Source of the DNA: Roseivirga thermotolerans
Lineage (GTDB): Bacteria > Bacteroidota > Bacteroidia > Cytophagales > Cyclobacteriaceae
Direction of reading: 5' to 3'
Length of the DNA stretch: 64,000 bases
Assembly (NCBI RefSeq): GCF_014653175.1
Contig: NZ_BNAG01000003.1
Coordinates: 1-64,000 of the forward strand
Shown here in pieces: positions 52,947 through 60,976 of this stretch. The notes below the pieces were generated by a model. It had not been told where the DNA came from. It made no database searches and worked only from the letters and a program-made list of their open reading frames with translations. The number at the start of each line of letters is the position of its first letter. Positions within the stretch are counted from its first letter, which is position 1. Position numbers and translations under genes: made by a program.

Positions 52947-55148
52947 ATGGCCATCACACTTGTTAGCGGCAATCTCAATACCCTCGGAAACAACGGAAAT
53001 TTCGAAACCGATCCATCAACCTGGGGGTTTACGCCATTCGATGGAAACGTTACCCGTTCCCTTACAGTGGCAAAAAAGAACCTCTACAGCTGCAAATTCG
53101 AGTGCCTTTCAGAAACTTTTTTTCCTCAGTTCTTTATTGCTCAGGGAAGAGCCACTGTTTCTGTGGGTAAAAAATACATTATCAAAGCATGGGTTTATGT
53201 GCCTACCGGAAACAAGCTGGCCGCATCAGATTCAGATGCGTTTATCATCTCCTCGCAGGCATTGGCCGGATCTACAACATATACAGTAATAAACTCAACC
53301 GCTAAAACACAAACGAATGCACTCAATACCTGGGCTGAGGTAACTCTCCAGGTGCAGATCACAGGTGGTTCCACTACATTCTACCCATACCTTACGCTCG
53401 ACTTGGAAGATGAGGACCCAGTAAACCAAACAGGGTTATGTTATGTAGATAAGTTCGAAATCTTTGAGTATGAAGACGATGTGGAAGTCTGCACCGTGGC
53501 CATCAATGCAGGTGCCTCGGTCATCACTCATGAAACTGTAGAAGATGCCAATGACGGAACCATCACCGTTTCCGCTTCTGTGGCCTCCGGCACTTTGGAG
53601 TATTCAATCACATCAGGTAGCTCCTGGCAGCCTTCCAACTACTTCAGTGGCCTGGCGCCTGGTACCTATATTATTCTGGTTCGAGAAGCTGCTAAAACCG
53701 AGTGTACAGCCAACACTGCATTCACGATTCAGGAGGCAGCCGCGGCATTCACCGTTTCCGCATCGGCATCTAACGAAACAGTATTGGGCAATAACGATGG
53801 ATCCATCACCATTACCCCTTCCGGTGGTACCGGGCCTTACCAATATTCTATTAATGGAGGCAGCAGCTTTCAGTCGGGTAATACTTTCACCGGTTTGGCT
53901 CCCGGCAATTACGCAATTGTGGTCACTGATTCCACGCCCAACACGGCCTATTCCAATGCACTCATTCTAGCCGGTAGTTCAGAAATAGCAGGTATAGCTT
54001 TCAGCAAAAATCCTATTCCTTTTAGTATTCCTAAAGGAGCCAATTTTGCTGAAGACAATTATAGACTGTATGCCGATGTATTGGTAGAAGATATTCCCGG
54101 TACCGGAACTTTCAACAAGAAACTGGCCATGGCACTTGAGCCAGAAAGCAATGGTATTGCCACTTTCTATTTGCAGGAAGCTTTCGCAGGCTTGTTCACA
54201 GCAACACCTCCGGCCAAAAATGCTACAACCATCAAAGAGGCCACCGGCAGGGCATTGCTCTATAAGGTAGGTAAGGGCGAATTGTTCGATGACCATACCA
54301 CCCCACAGAACTATACACTGAGCAATATTTACCGTGCTGTTTTGGGTGGAATAAGCAAACGCCAATACCCTATCCTCAATTACCTGAATAGCTACCTTCC
54401 GGAACAAAAGAAATTTCTCAGCTGGAAACCGACTGAAAGGCTCATTGATGCCGCTCAGGAAGATTATCTCACCTTCTTCAACTATAGTGCTACTATCACC
54501 CAGATCAAGCTATTTGCTCAGGCATGGTATACCGATGGTACCGAAGGCGCTGAATTCGACACTGGTCTTTCCATTGCCACTACATACGGCAAACATTATG
54601 AAGTACCTGCAGGCGCTGCCTTCAACAATGTTGCCTTGGAAGAACCATCTAAAACATTGCTCAAGTATCAATTGTGGCTGGAAAACAACTCCGGTACCGA
54701 AGTCAGTGAGCGTATCACTTTCAACCTATCAAAATTCAGAAAGGAGAATACCAGGTATTTCATGTACCTCAATAGCCTTGGAGCCTTTGAAGTGGTAGCC
54801 CTTAGCGGTCTGGCTACTGAAGAAACTCAATTTGAGAAAGATACTATGCAAACCTATTTGGGGCATTCATATACCGGTCCCGAGTTGGAGAGCTTCAGAG
54901 GCTCTTTCCAGAACTCATGGAAAATGAGTACCGGCTATTATGAAGGTCCTCAGGGTTATGCTTATATCAAATCTTTGACAGATCTATTGCTAAGCACCAA
55001 GGTCTACGACATCACAGACGGAGCCAGGTTGCCACGCTTAGTGCTACCCGGCAGCGTACAAATGAAACAAGATAAAGACACTCGCTACTTCCTTCGCTTC
55101 ACTTGTGCCGAACCGTTCATAGAACAAAACTTTACGCCAAATATTTAA
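52947..55148 (+). CDS. large tail protein with carbohydrate-binding-like domain and two SprB repeats
   Basis: 733 residues. Residues about 1-177 look like a CBM4/9-type beta-sandwich (LGNNGNFETDPSTWGFTPFD ... CYVDKFEIFEYED). Two SprB-type repeats follow at about 185-262 and 268-342, with the second reading ITITPSGGTGPYQYSINGGS then FTGLAPGNYAIVV. The rest (about 345-733) is a tail domain with repeated structural motifs. SprB repeats are known from gliding adhesins of Bacteroidota. The order suggests a tip or side fibre that binds sugars or the surface of the host. Confidence 0.7.
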   Translation: MAITLVSGNLNTLGNNGNFETDPSTWGFTPFDGNVTRSLTVAKKNLYSCKFECLSETFFPQFFIAQGRATVSVGKKYIIKAWVYVPTGNKLAASDSDAFIISSQALAGSTTYTVINSTAKTQTNALNTWAEVTLQVQITGGSTTFYPYLTLDLEDEDPVNQTGLCYVDKFEIFEYEDDVEVCTVAINAGASVITHETVEDANDGTITVSASVASGTLEYSITSGSSWQPSNYFSGLAPGTYIILVREAAKTECTANTAFTIQEAAAAFTVSASASNETVLGNNDGSITITPSGGTGPYQYSINGGSSFQSGNTFTGLAPGNYAIVVTDSTPNTAYSNALILAGSSEIAGIAFSKNPIPFSIPKGANFAEDNYRLYADVLVEDIPGTGTFNKKLAMALEPESNGIATFYLQEAFAGLFTATPPAKNATTIKEATGRALLYKVGKGELFDDHTTPQNYTLSNIYRAVLGGISKRQYPILNYLNSYLPEQKKFLSWKPTERLIDAAQEDYLTFFNYSATITQIKLFAQAWYTDGTEGAEFDTGLSIATTYGKHYEVPAGAAFNNVALEEPSKTLLKYQLWLENNSGTEVSERITFNLSKFRKENTRYFMYLNSLGAFEVVALSGLATEETQFEKDTMQTYLGHSYTGPELESFRGSFQNSWKMSTGYYEGPQGYAYIKSLTDLLLSTKVYDITDGARLPRLVLPGSVQMKQDKDTRYFLRFTCAEPFIEQNFTPNI

Positions 55149-55150
55149 TT

Positions 55151-55354
55151 ATGAAAACAGAAATATCGCTTGTTTGTAATAAGTGTAGAAACGCATCTTC
55201 TGCAGAGTTAGGAATCAATGAAATACCAGAAGGAGCTGCTCGATTAGTGACAAACTTTTGTCCTAGATGTTCTGAAGGTGACTTCGGTGAAGAATGGTTT
55301 GAAGATTCTAATGGTAATGAGATATCTTTTTCAGAAACATCTGTAAAGGCTTAG
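55151..55354 (+). CDS. small zinc-ribbon-like protein
   Basis: 67 residues from ATG 55151. Two pairs, CNKC (9-12) and CPRC (37-40), form a zinc ribbon; the C-terminus is acidic. It lies between two large tail genes. Function unknown. Confidence 0.55.
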   Translation: MKTEISLVCNKCRNASSAELGINEIPEGAARLVTNFCPRCSEGDFGEEWFEDSNGNEISFSETSVKA

Positions 55355-55384
55355 AGCCCAATACTCTCTACTCAATACTAAAAA

Positions 55385-57289
55385 ATGATAGGCATCAAAC
55401 TAACCACCGGCTTCCTCAAACTCTACCCATCAACTTCCATAGAGCTGATCAGGAATAATCCGCTTATGGCAGAAGACGGAAAGATCCCAGGCACCTACAC
55501 CATCACCATCAAAGTACCTAACGATGCCGATGGCTACAATGCCCGTCTGTTGGGCGCTGTCAATATGGTAGAGAATTATGAGGCTGTCATCAACTCAGAG
55601 CAGGAAGCTACCCTCATGTTCAAAGGCGTGCCCATCGAGCGCGGACTCATCATCATCAAGCCTGGAGACGAGGACACCAACTTCAATATAGATTTCGTAG
55701 GAGGTCTCAGGGCAATCAGCCGCGACATCAAGGATAAGAAAATCAGCGAAATGAGTTGGTCCGATGTAGCTCTTCATGCTATTGGTTTCGGTACCGGTTC
55801 CTCTGCAGAGGTGGCCACTACTGAACTCATGCAAACCGCCCAGACTGCTGCGGTATCCGCTGTCAATGCTGCCAGGGCTGCAGGGCACTTCTACCTACAT
55901 CGATATGAAAATAGGGGTTTTACCGAAGAGCCCGATTTCGAAGGTTTTGTGAACCATGTTAACCCAACGGGTCAGGGAGTTTTGCAGAATGGTTTTTTCA
56001 TCAGCAAGCAGTTTAAATTCATCACCGGAGTAACCGAGAGCGCCAATGGTGGTTTGGAACTTCTTAGCTCCGGGCATATATCAATTACGGTCAATTCTAC
56101 CACATACAGCTCCACAACTGCCAATACCAGCCTAATGGAGAAATATAAAGAGTTGGCCACTATAGTCAATGCTGCTGAATTGGCTACCGGCATAAAACTC
56201 ACAGCCGTGGTAGATCGCGCCAACTACTATATAGACGGTGGTGGCAACCTGGCACAGAATGGAGAAAATGGCCATCTACTCATAGAGGTAAAGAATGGGA
56301 TAGATGAAGATGTAGATCTTTCAGCGTTTACCACGGCAGAGTCAGACTCCAATTGGCAAGAGGTAGAAAACTCAGAAGTAACCAGGTATTCAAATCCATA
56401 TCATTATTGCCCGAGCTTCAGGTTTAGCCAGGTGTTTAGCAAAATTGAGGAAGACTATAACGTAAAATTCACCGGTGCCATTTTTGACAATGCCGACCTG
56501 ATCACCGCGGCCTTCCATACCAACACCTCTATGATGGTGCCGGTAAAAATTGGTGATAGCCCGGTTGATGGCGAATTCTACGCCTTCCGACAAACCTTCA
56601 ATACCGGTGATTACCTGCCCAACTGGACTATCGGCCAGTGGATCCGAGAGGTAGCGCTCCTTTTCTGCTGTGGTGTTATCTACGATCAGTATTCCCGTGT
56701 AATCAAATTCACCTACCTGAGCGATGTCATCGAGAATACCAACTACTACGATGCAAAAGCTCAGGGCATCAAGTTTGCGAAGGGTGTGCCAGATCTCAGC
56801 GCCTATAGCGGCATCACCTTCAAATACAAAGGCACCAAAACCACCGTTCAAAATCAATGGACAACCAACATCATTACCATTGGCACTGGAGAAAAGGAAT
56901 ACCTCATTTCCTTTCAGGTGCTTAGCCCATACTTCAGCACCGATGAAGATGTGAAAGAAGAACCCGTAATCTTCTTCGATAGAGGTATCAATGGCAGTGG
57001 ACAGTTCTTTGGGTGGCAAGAAACAGCCAGTTTTAATTATAATCTAGAAATAGGAGCATGGGGTGGAAATGGCATTTACGAGAAATTCCATAAAGCTTGG
57101 TTCCGCTTTCTCACTACCAGAAAAACCCTACCCGTAACCGCTCTGATGGAGCTCCGGCACATCAACCAACTCAACTTTACAGAAAAGCAGATGTACGATC
57201 GGGTGAAGTACCTGGTAGCCTCTGCCAAAATCCGCCTCACCATGCGCGGCATAGACCGCACAGATCTCACTCTTTACAGCACCCTGTAA
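55385..57289 (+). CDS. phage tail/baseplate protein
   Basis: 634 residues. The N-terminus (FLKLYPSTSIELIRNNPLMA) with TYTITIKVPNDADGYN is typical of a large tail protein found before or after tape-measure genes in Bacteroidota phages. It could be a baseplate hub; this is recognition by pattern, not by a named family. The protein is beta-rich with many aromatic residues. It ends the structural part of this unit, followed by about 100 bases of spacer. Confidence 0.6.
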   Translation: MIGIKLTTGFLKLYPSTSIELIRNNPLMAEDGKIPGTYTITIKVPNDADGYNARLLGAVNMVENYEAVINSEQEATLMFKGVPIERGLIIIKPGDEDTNFNIDFVGGLRAISRDIKDKKISEMSWSDVALHAIGFGTGSSAEVATTELMQTAQTAAVSAVNAARAAGHFYLHRYENRGFTEEPDFEGFVNHVNPTGQGVLQNGFFISKQFKFITGVTESANGGLELLSSGHISITVNSTTYSSTTANTSLMEKYKELATIVNAAELATGIKLTAVVDRANYYIDGGGNLAQNGENGHLLIEVKNGIDEDVDLSAFTTAESDSNWQEVENSEVTRYSNPYHYCPSFRFSQVFSKIEEDYNVKFTGAIFDNADLITAAFHTNTSMMVPVKIGDSPVDGEFYAFRQTFNTGDYLPNWTIGQWIREVALLFCCGVIYDQYSRVIKFTYLSDVIENTNYYDAKAQGIKFAKGVPDLSAYSGITFKYKGTKTTVQNQWTTNIITIGTGEKEYLISFQVLSPYFSTDEDVKEEPVIFFDRGINGSGQFFGWQETASFNYNLEIGAWGGNGIYEKFHKAWFRFLTTRKTLPVTALMELRHINQLNFTEKQMYDRVKYLVASAKIRLTMRGIDRTDLTLYSTL

Positions 57290-57390
57290 GAGTAATCGTC
57301 ATTCAGAGGGGGCACGACCTAAGAACCCCCAAAGTCTGCCATCTTATTCATCAAGTTCTCAGAAATCAGTAGTTTTGAGTATATTCAATC

Positions 57391-57618
57391 ATGCAACAGC
57401 CAGAAACCCCTAGAACTTATGAATTTTTACTATTCATTCTTTTCACATGTTCATTCGCAATGGCTTTATCTCTTGCATTTGATCAGAGTTGGTACTACGG
57501 ATTCATTTGGGCTGGCCTCATTTTACCAGGATTAATAACCAATGCCAGAAAGGTGCTTCCATTCTGTTTTTACACAATGACCAAAGTCATGATCAATTTC
57601 CTTGGCACAAACGCCTGA
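57391..57618 (+). CDS. small phage membrane protein
   Basis: 75 residues with two membrane spans (about 12-30 and 36-52) and a third hydrophobic stretch near the end. Function unknown; superinfection exclusion or lysis control are possible for such genes, but nothing supports a choice. Confidence 0.5.
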   Translation: MQQPETPRTYEFLLFILFTCSFAMALSLAFDQSWYYGFIWAGLILPGLITNARKVLPFCFYTMTKVMINFLGTNA

Positions 57619-57676
57619 TTTCCTAATTCCCCAATCACCTAATTCCCAGCGCTTCGCGCTACCCACGTCCTATTTT
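57618..57676 (+). repeat. repeat copy before element P7
   Basis: A TTCCTAATTCCCC-type stretch and GCGCTTCGCGC precede the promoter box. The 28 bases 57649-57676 are identical to 51360-51387. Confidence 0.75.
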
Positions 57677-57700
57677 ACCCTCCCGTTTCCACCCAATTTC
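57662..57700 (+). promoter_or_regulatory. phage promoter-like element P7
   Basis: Perfect box CCCACGTCCTA (57662-57672), 20 nt, then CCAATTTC (57693-57700); the ATG follows at 57706. Confidence 0.65.
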
Positions 57701-57705
57701 ATAGC

Positions 57706-58254
57706 ATGGAAGCGGTTATTATACCCGAAATTCAGAATGAGCTCAATGCTTTGGCTCAACGCTATGCAGGTCAGTTTCAGCGAAAGGTCAAAGAAGTATT
57801 AGGGCAGAATAAATTCAAAGGCTCAGGAGAACTGCAGCAATCAGTTAAGGTGCGTGTTGTGCCGGCCACGCCTCAAACGGCTCCCAGAATAGAGGTAGAC
57901 TATGCAGAACACGGTGAGCTCATTGGTAAGAGAAAACTGATCTACACCAAATTTGCCAATGTAGACGCCATGCTCAGGTTTGTTCAATCTGGAAAATTCA
58001 GGATGAAGTCCGTTCCTGGTTATGCGCCCGGAGTAGTACCGGCCATCAACGAAGAATCTAAACAAAGGAGAATAGCCTTTGCCATGGCCAAGAGCAGGTT
58101 CGGAGAACACCGCAACAAAGCCAAGCGATGGAAAAAGGAATCTCTTCCTGAACTGCTCAGGGAAATGAATAGAGAATTAGCAACCGTTTGGGCTAATAAA
58201 GCTGCTGAATTAGTCGCGCAAACGCTCACCACTAAACCATATAGTAATGGCTAA
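57706..58254 (+). CDS. putative head-tail joining/tail completion protein (HK97 gp10-like)
   Basis: 182 residues, basic. The pattern of N-terminal helix, FKGSGELQQSVKVRVVPATP beta part, and long C-terminal helices recalls HK97 gp10-like proteins. Placed directly before the tape measure, with an eight-base overlap. Low certainty as to function. Confidence 0.5.
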   Translation: MEAVIIPEIQNELNALAQRYAGQFQRKVKEVLGQNKFKGSGELQQSVKVRVVPATPQTAPRIEVDYAEHGELIGKRKLIYTKFANVDAMLRFVQSGKFRMKSVPGYAPGVVPAINEESKQRRIAFAMAKSRFGEHRNKAKRWKKESLPELLREMNRELATVWANKAAELVAQTLTTKPYSNG

Positions 58255-60499
58255 GGCAAATATTGAGATTGTTCTCTCTAATGGAGAAAAGGCTGGTAAT
58301 TCAATCAACAAACTCAGACAGCAGGCTAATGCTCTTACCAAAGAGATCAATAAGTGGGATGTAGGAACCAAGGAGTTTGAGAAAGCTCAGGCAGATCTTC
58401 AAAAGGTTGCACCAAAACTCAAGGCGCTTAGGCAAGAGGCATATGGGTTAAGTCAGGCTAATCAATCAGTAGTATCAACATTCTCCCAATACATTCCCTT
58501 TGGTGGTTCCCTCCGGAGCATGGCGGCCGGAGCTCGTACCGGTGTAGTAGCCTTTAAGTCACTCAGAGCAGCTATTGCCGCTACTGGTATTGGTCTCTTA
58601 GTATTGGCTATTGCCAGTGTGGTTTCCTGGTTCAAGCGAACCGAACAAGGCGCGCAAACCCTTCGGGTGATCATGGCGGGGCTTGGTCAGTTTGTAGACT
58701 CATTTATGGATATTATCACCGGTTTGGGCGAAGCAATCTTCAAGGCCTTCAGCAATCCTAAAGAGGCGGTTATTGGTTTGTGGGAAATCATCAAAAGTCA
58801 GGTCATCAATAGGGTTACCGGTATTATCGATACCTTCAGATTTTTGGGTAAAACCATCGAGTCTGCCTTTAACCTCGATTGGGAAGGAGTAAAGAAAAAC
58901 GCTGCTGCAGCAGGCGAAAGCATTGCTCAATCCATTACCGGGGTAGACGATGTGGGTAATAAGCTGGTAGCTACTTTCAACAAAGCCAAAGATGCCATTA
59001 GCGGCACCTTCTCAGAACTCAAAAACGATGCTCAGGCCGCAATGGCTCTGGCACGGGATGAGAATAACCTCCGGGTAAGGAATCGTGAATTTTTGGTAGA
59101 ACAGGCTAAATACGAAGCTGAAATAGCCAAGTTGAGAGAATACGCCACAGACGTAACTCGTACCGATCAGGAAAGGCAACAGGCTTTGGCTGAATCTGCC
59201 AGGCTACTCAATGAACTTTCAGATAAAAAGATAGCCCTCAAGGCTGAAGAGCTCAGAATACTCCAAGAGCAACAAGCCATTTCCATTACCGATGAAGAAG
59301 GCTATGAAAAAGAAGCTCAATTGCAGGCAGAGCTTATTCGCTTGCAGGAGGAACGTGCCGCCACCATGAGGCGAATCACCTCTCAGGAATCTGCCCTTAG
59401 AGATAAGATAAACCGCGAGACTGAAGCCGAAGCCAAAAAGACTGCAGAAACCGAGCTCAAAATTGTCCAGGAGCTGGAAGATCTCAAGATTGAGGCCATG
59501 CAGGAAGGCGAAGAAAAAGCTATTGCCGAAAAGGAACTCCAGTTCCAGCGTAAAATCGAAAACCTCATTGGCACCGAAGAGCAGATCAAGGAACAGGAAA
59601 AACTACTGCTCGAAATCAAAGAGCAGGAGCTGCAGGAGATTCGAGATAAGTATGCAGGTGAACGTAAGAAGAAGGAAGATGAGGAAAGAGACGCCCGGTT
59701 AAAAAAGGAGCAGGAAGATGCTGAAAAGCGCAAGAAAATTCAGGAGATATACAATACTGCGCTTGAAGATATCGAAAATGCTAAGCGGGAAACCTTCCAA
59801 ACCACCACAGCAGTTCTGGCCGATCTGCTTGAACAAGACGCCAAGAATGTAGAGATAGCCAAAGGCATTCGTAAAGCAGCTGCTTTAGTAGATATTGCCC
59901 TCAATCTGCAGAATCAAATTTCAAACATAAATCTTACGGCAACTCAAATTGCGGCTACGATCCCCCCCCCTTTCGGAGTAGCTATTTCAAAGGCTTACTC
60001 AATTGCCTCTAAGACAGCAGCCATTGCCGGAGCAATCAGCCAGGCCAATGAGGTGCGAAAAATGGAAGATGGTGGTTTACTCGTTGGTCCCCGCCATTAT
60101 AATAGAGGTATTCCGGCCACCATCACATCAACCGGTGAACCAATAGAGCTGGAAGGTGGCGAATACGTTCTCAGAAGAACGGCAGTGCAAGCCTTAGGCA
60201 CTCCATACCTCGATTTCCTGAACAGCCGTAAATACGAAGCCGGTGGGCCAATCAATCCTTTTAGTAGGTCATCGGTAACCACTACTGCAGCACCAACTCA
60301 GGGAGCCTCCAGTTCCTCCGGAGCAGATAGCCAAACAGCCGCTGCAGCAGACAACTCCATGGCCATGCTTCAGGAATTCCGCGCCTTCCGCCAGGAGGTA
60401 AGCACCTGGCAGCGCAATCTCAAGGTCAACAATAACCTGCAGGAGGTAAAGGGCGGACTTACCCAACTCAATAATCTTCAAGATCAGAGTGAGGTCTGA
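58247..60499 (+). CDS. phage tail tape-measure protein
   Basis: 750 residues. An N-terminal helical region (LRQQANALTKEINKWDVGTK) is followed by hydrophobic segments (about 95-130, GIGLLVLAIASVVSW), a long coiled coil (about 250-520, E/K/Q-rich), further hydrophobic stretches (about 540-605), and a Gly/Ser/Ala-rich C-terminus. This is the usual tape-measure order and the length implies a tail of moderate length. A run of nine C at 59962-59970 lies inside the gene. Last structural gene before the cargo cassette. Confidence 0.85.
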   Translation: MAKANIEIVLSNGEKAGNSINKLRQQANALTKEINKWDVGTKEFEKAQADLQKVAPKLKALRQEAYGLSQANQSVVSTFSQYIPFGGSLRSMAAGARTGVVAFKSLRAAIAATGIGLLVLAIASVVSWFKRTEQGAQTLRVIMAGLGQFVDSFMDIITGLGEAIFKAFSNPKEAVIGLWEIIKSQVINRVTGIIDTFRFLGKTIESAFNLDWEGVKKNAAAAGESIAQSITGVDDVGNKLVATFNKAKDAISGTFSELKNDAQAAMALARDENNLRVRNREFLVEQAKYEAEIAKLREYATDVTRTDQERQQALAESARLLNELSDKKIALKAEELRILQEQQAISITDEEGYEKEAQLQAELIRLQEERAATMRRITSQESALRDKINRETEAEAKKTAETELKIVQELEDLKIEAMQEGEEKAIAEKELQFQRKIENLIGTEEQIKEQEKLLLEIKEQELQEIRDKYAGERKKKEDEERDARLKKEQEDAEKRKKIQEIYNTALEDIENAKRETFQTTTAVLADLLEQDAKNVEIAKGIRKAAALVDIALNLQNQISNINLTATQIAATIPPPFGVAISKAYSIASKTAAIAGAISQANEVRKMEDGGLLVGPRHYNRGIPATITSTGEPIELEGGEYVLRRTAVQALGTPYLDFLNSRKYEAGGPINPFSRSSVTTTAAPTQGASSSSGADSQTAAAADNSMAMLQEFRAFRQEVSTWQRNLKVNNNLQEVKGGLTQLNNLQDQSEV

Positions 60500-60520
60500 C
60501 TCCTCCTGCTTCGCCACAAT

Positions 60521-60596
60521 GCCTTTGCCGGTAGGCAGGCTTGCCCTCCTTTACGGGAGGTGTCCCGATAAATCGGGACGGAGGGGTACTGCCCCT
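60521..60596. repeat. cluster of four hairpin repeats after the tape-measure gene
   Basis: In order: GCCT...AGGC (60521-60537), CCTCC...GGAGG (60545-60560), the perfect GTCCCGATAAATCGGGAC (60562-60579), and AGGGG...CCCCT (60582-60596). The third and fourth types resemble intergenic repeats seen in other Bacteroidota. They may help end transcription from the tail unit. Confidence 0.6.
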
Positions 60597-60611
60597 GTTT
60601 GGTACGATTTT

Positions 60612-60651
60612 AGCACGTACTAAACCATAACCAATCAGTTAACTATCTTTA
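60612..60651 (+). promoter_or_regulatory. phage promoter-like element P8 (degenerate box)
   Basis: Box AGCACGTACTA (60612-60622; 8 of 11), 21 nt, then TATCTTTA (60644-60651). The ATG is 35 nt further on (60686), so this one has a leader, as at P3. Confidence 0.5.
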
Positions 60652-60685
60652 GATTCAAACATTTTAAACCTAAAGAACAGTTAAC

Positions 60686-60874
60686 ATGAAAAAGATTTTC
60701 AACCTTGTTTTGGTGGCCATGGTAATTGGCTGCATGTTTTTAGCCTGTGATGACTCAACCGACACTGATGCATTTATCGATATTCAGTCTATTACTGCAG
60801 ATACCACTTCAGTTCAACTCAAAGATCTTCGTAATGATGGAGGTGAGCGGAAAGATTCTACCATTTGGGATTAA
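60686..60874 (+). CDS. small lipoprotein
   Basis: 62 residues with a signal peptide ending in the lipobox FLAC (cysteine at 21), followed by DDSTDTDAF and a polar tail. Small phage-encoded lipoproteins sometimes block superinfection, but nothing here proves it. It has its own promoter-like element and is followed by a terminator, so it is a separate unit. Confidence 0.6.
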   Translation: MKKIFNLVLVAMVIGCMFLACDDSTDTDAFIDIQSITADTTSVQLKDLRNDGGERKDSTIWD

Positions 60875-60901
60875 GCTTCAAGGTTTTACAGAAAGACAAT
60901 T

Positions 60902-60934
60902 AAGGTGTGGCTATTGTGGCTTACACCTTTTTTT
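60902..60934 (+). terminator. terminator after the lipoprotein gene
   Basis: AAGGTGT pairs with ACACCTT around a 14-nt loop and runs into eight T residues. Confidence 0.8.
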
Positions 60935-60976
60935 GTTTAATTACATCGCCCAATTCTACAATAAACCATCAGACGC

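Noticed and set aside
56390-57019. A 209-codon minus-strand frame inside the tail gene at 55385.
   Set aside because: Shadow of the coding strand with no start context or domain.
57311-57321. GGCACGACCTA, a ninth promoter-box candidate before the small membrane gene at 57391.
   Set aside because: Three mismatches in 11, and no TTT-containing -7 element at 20-21 nt.
60686-60874. Superinfection exclusion lipoprotein.
   Set aside because: Small size and a lipobox alone are not enough; listed only as a small lipoprotein.
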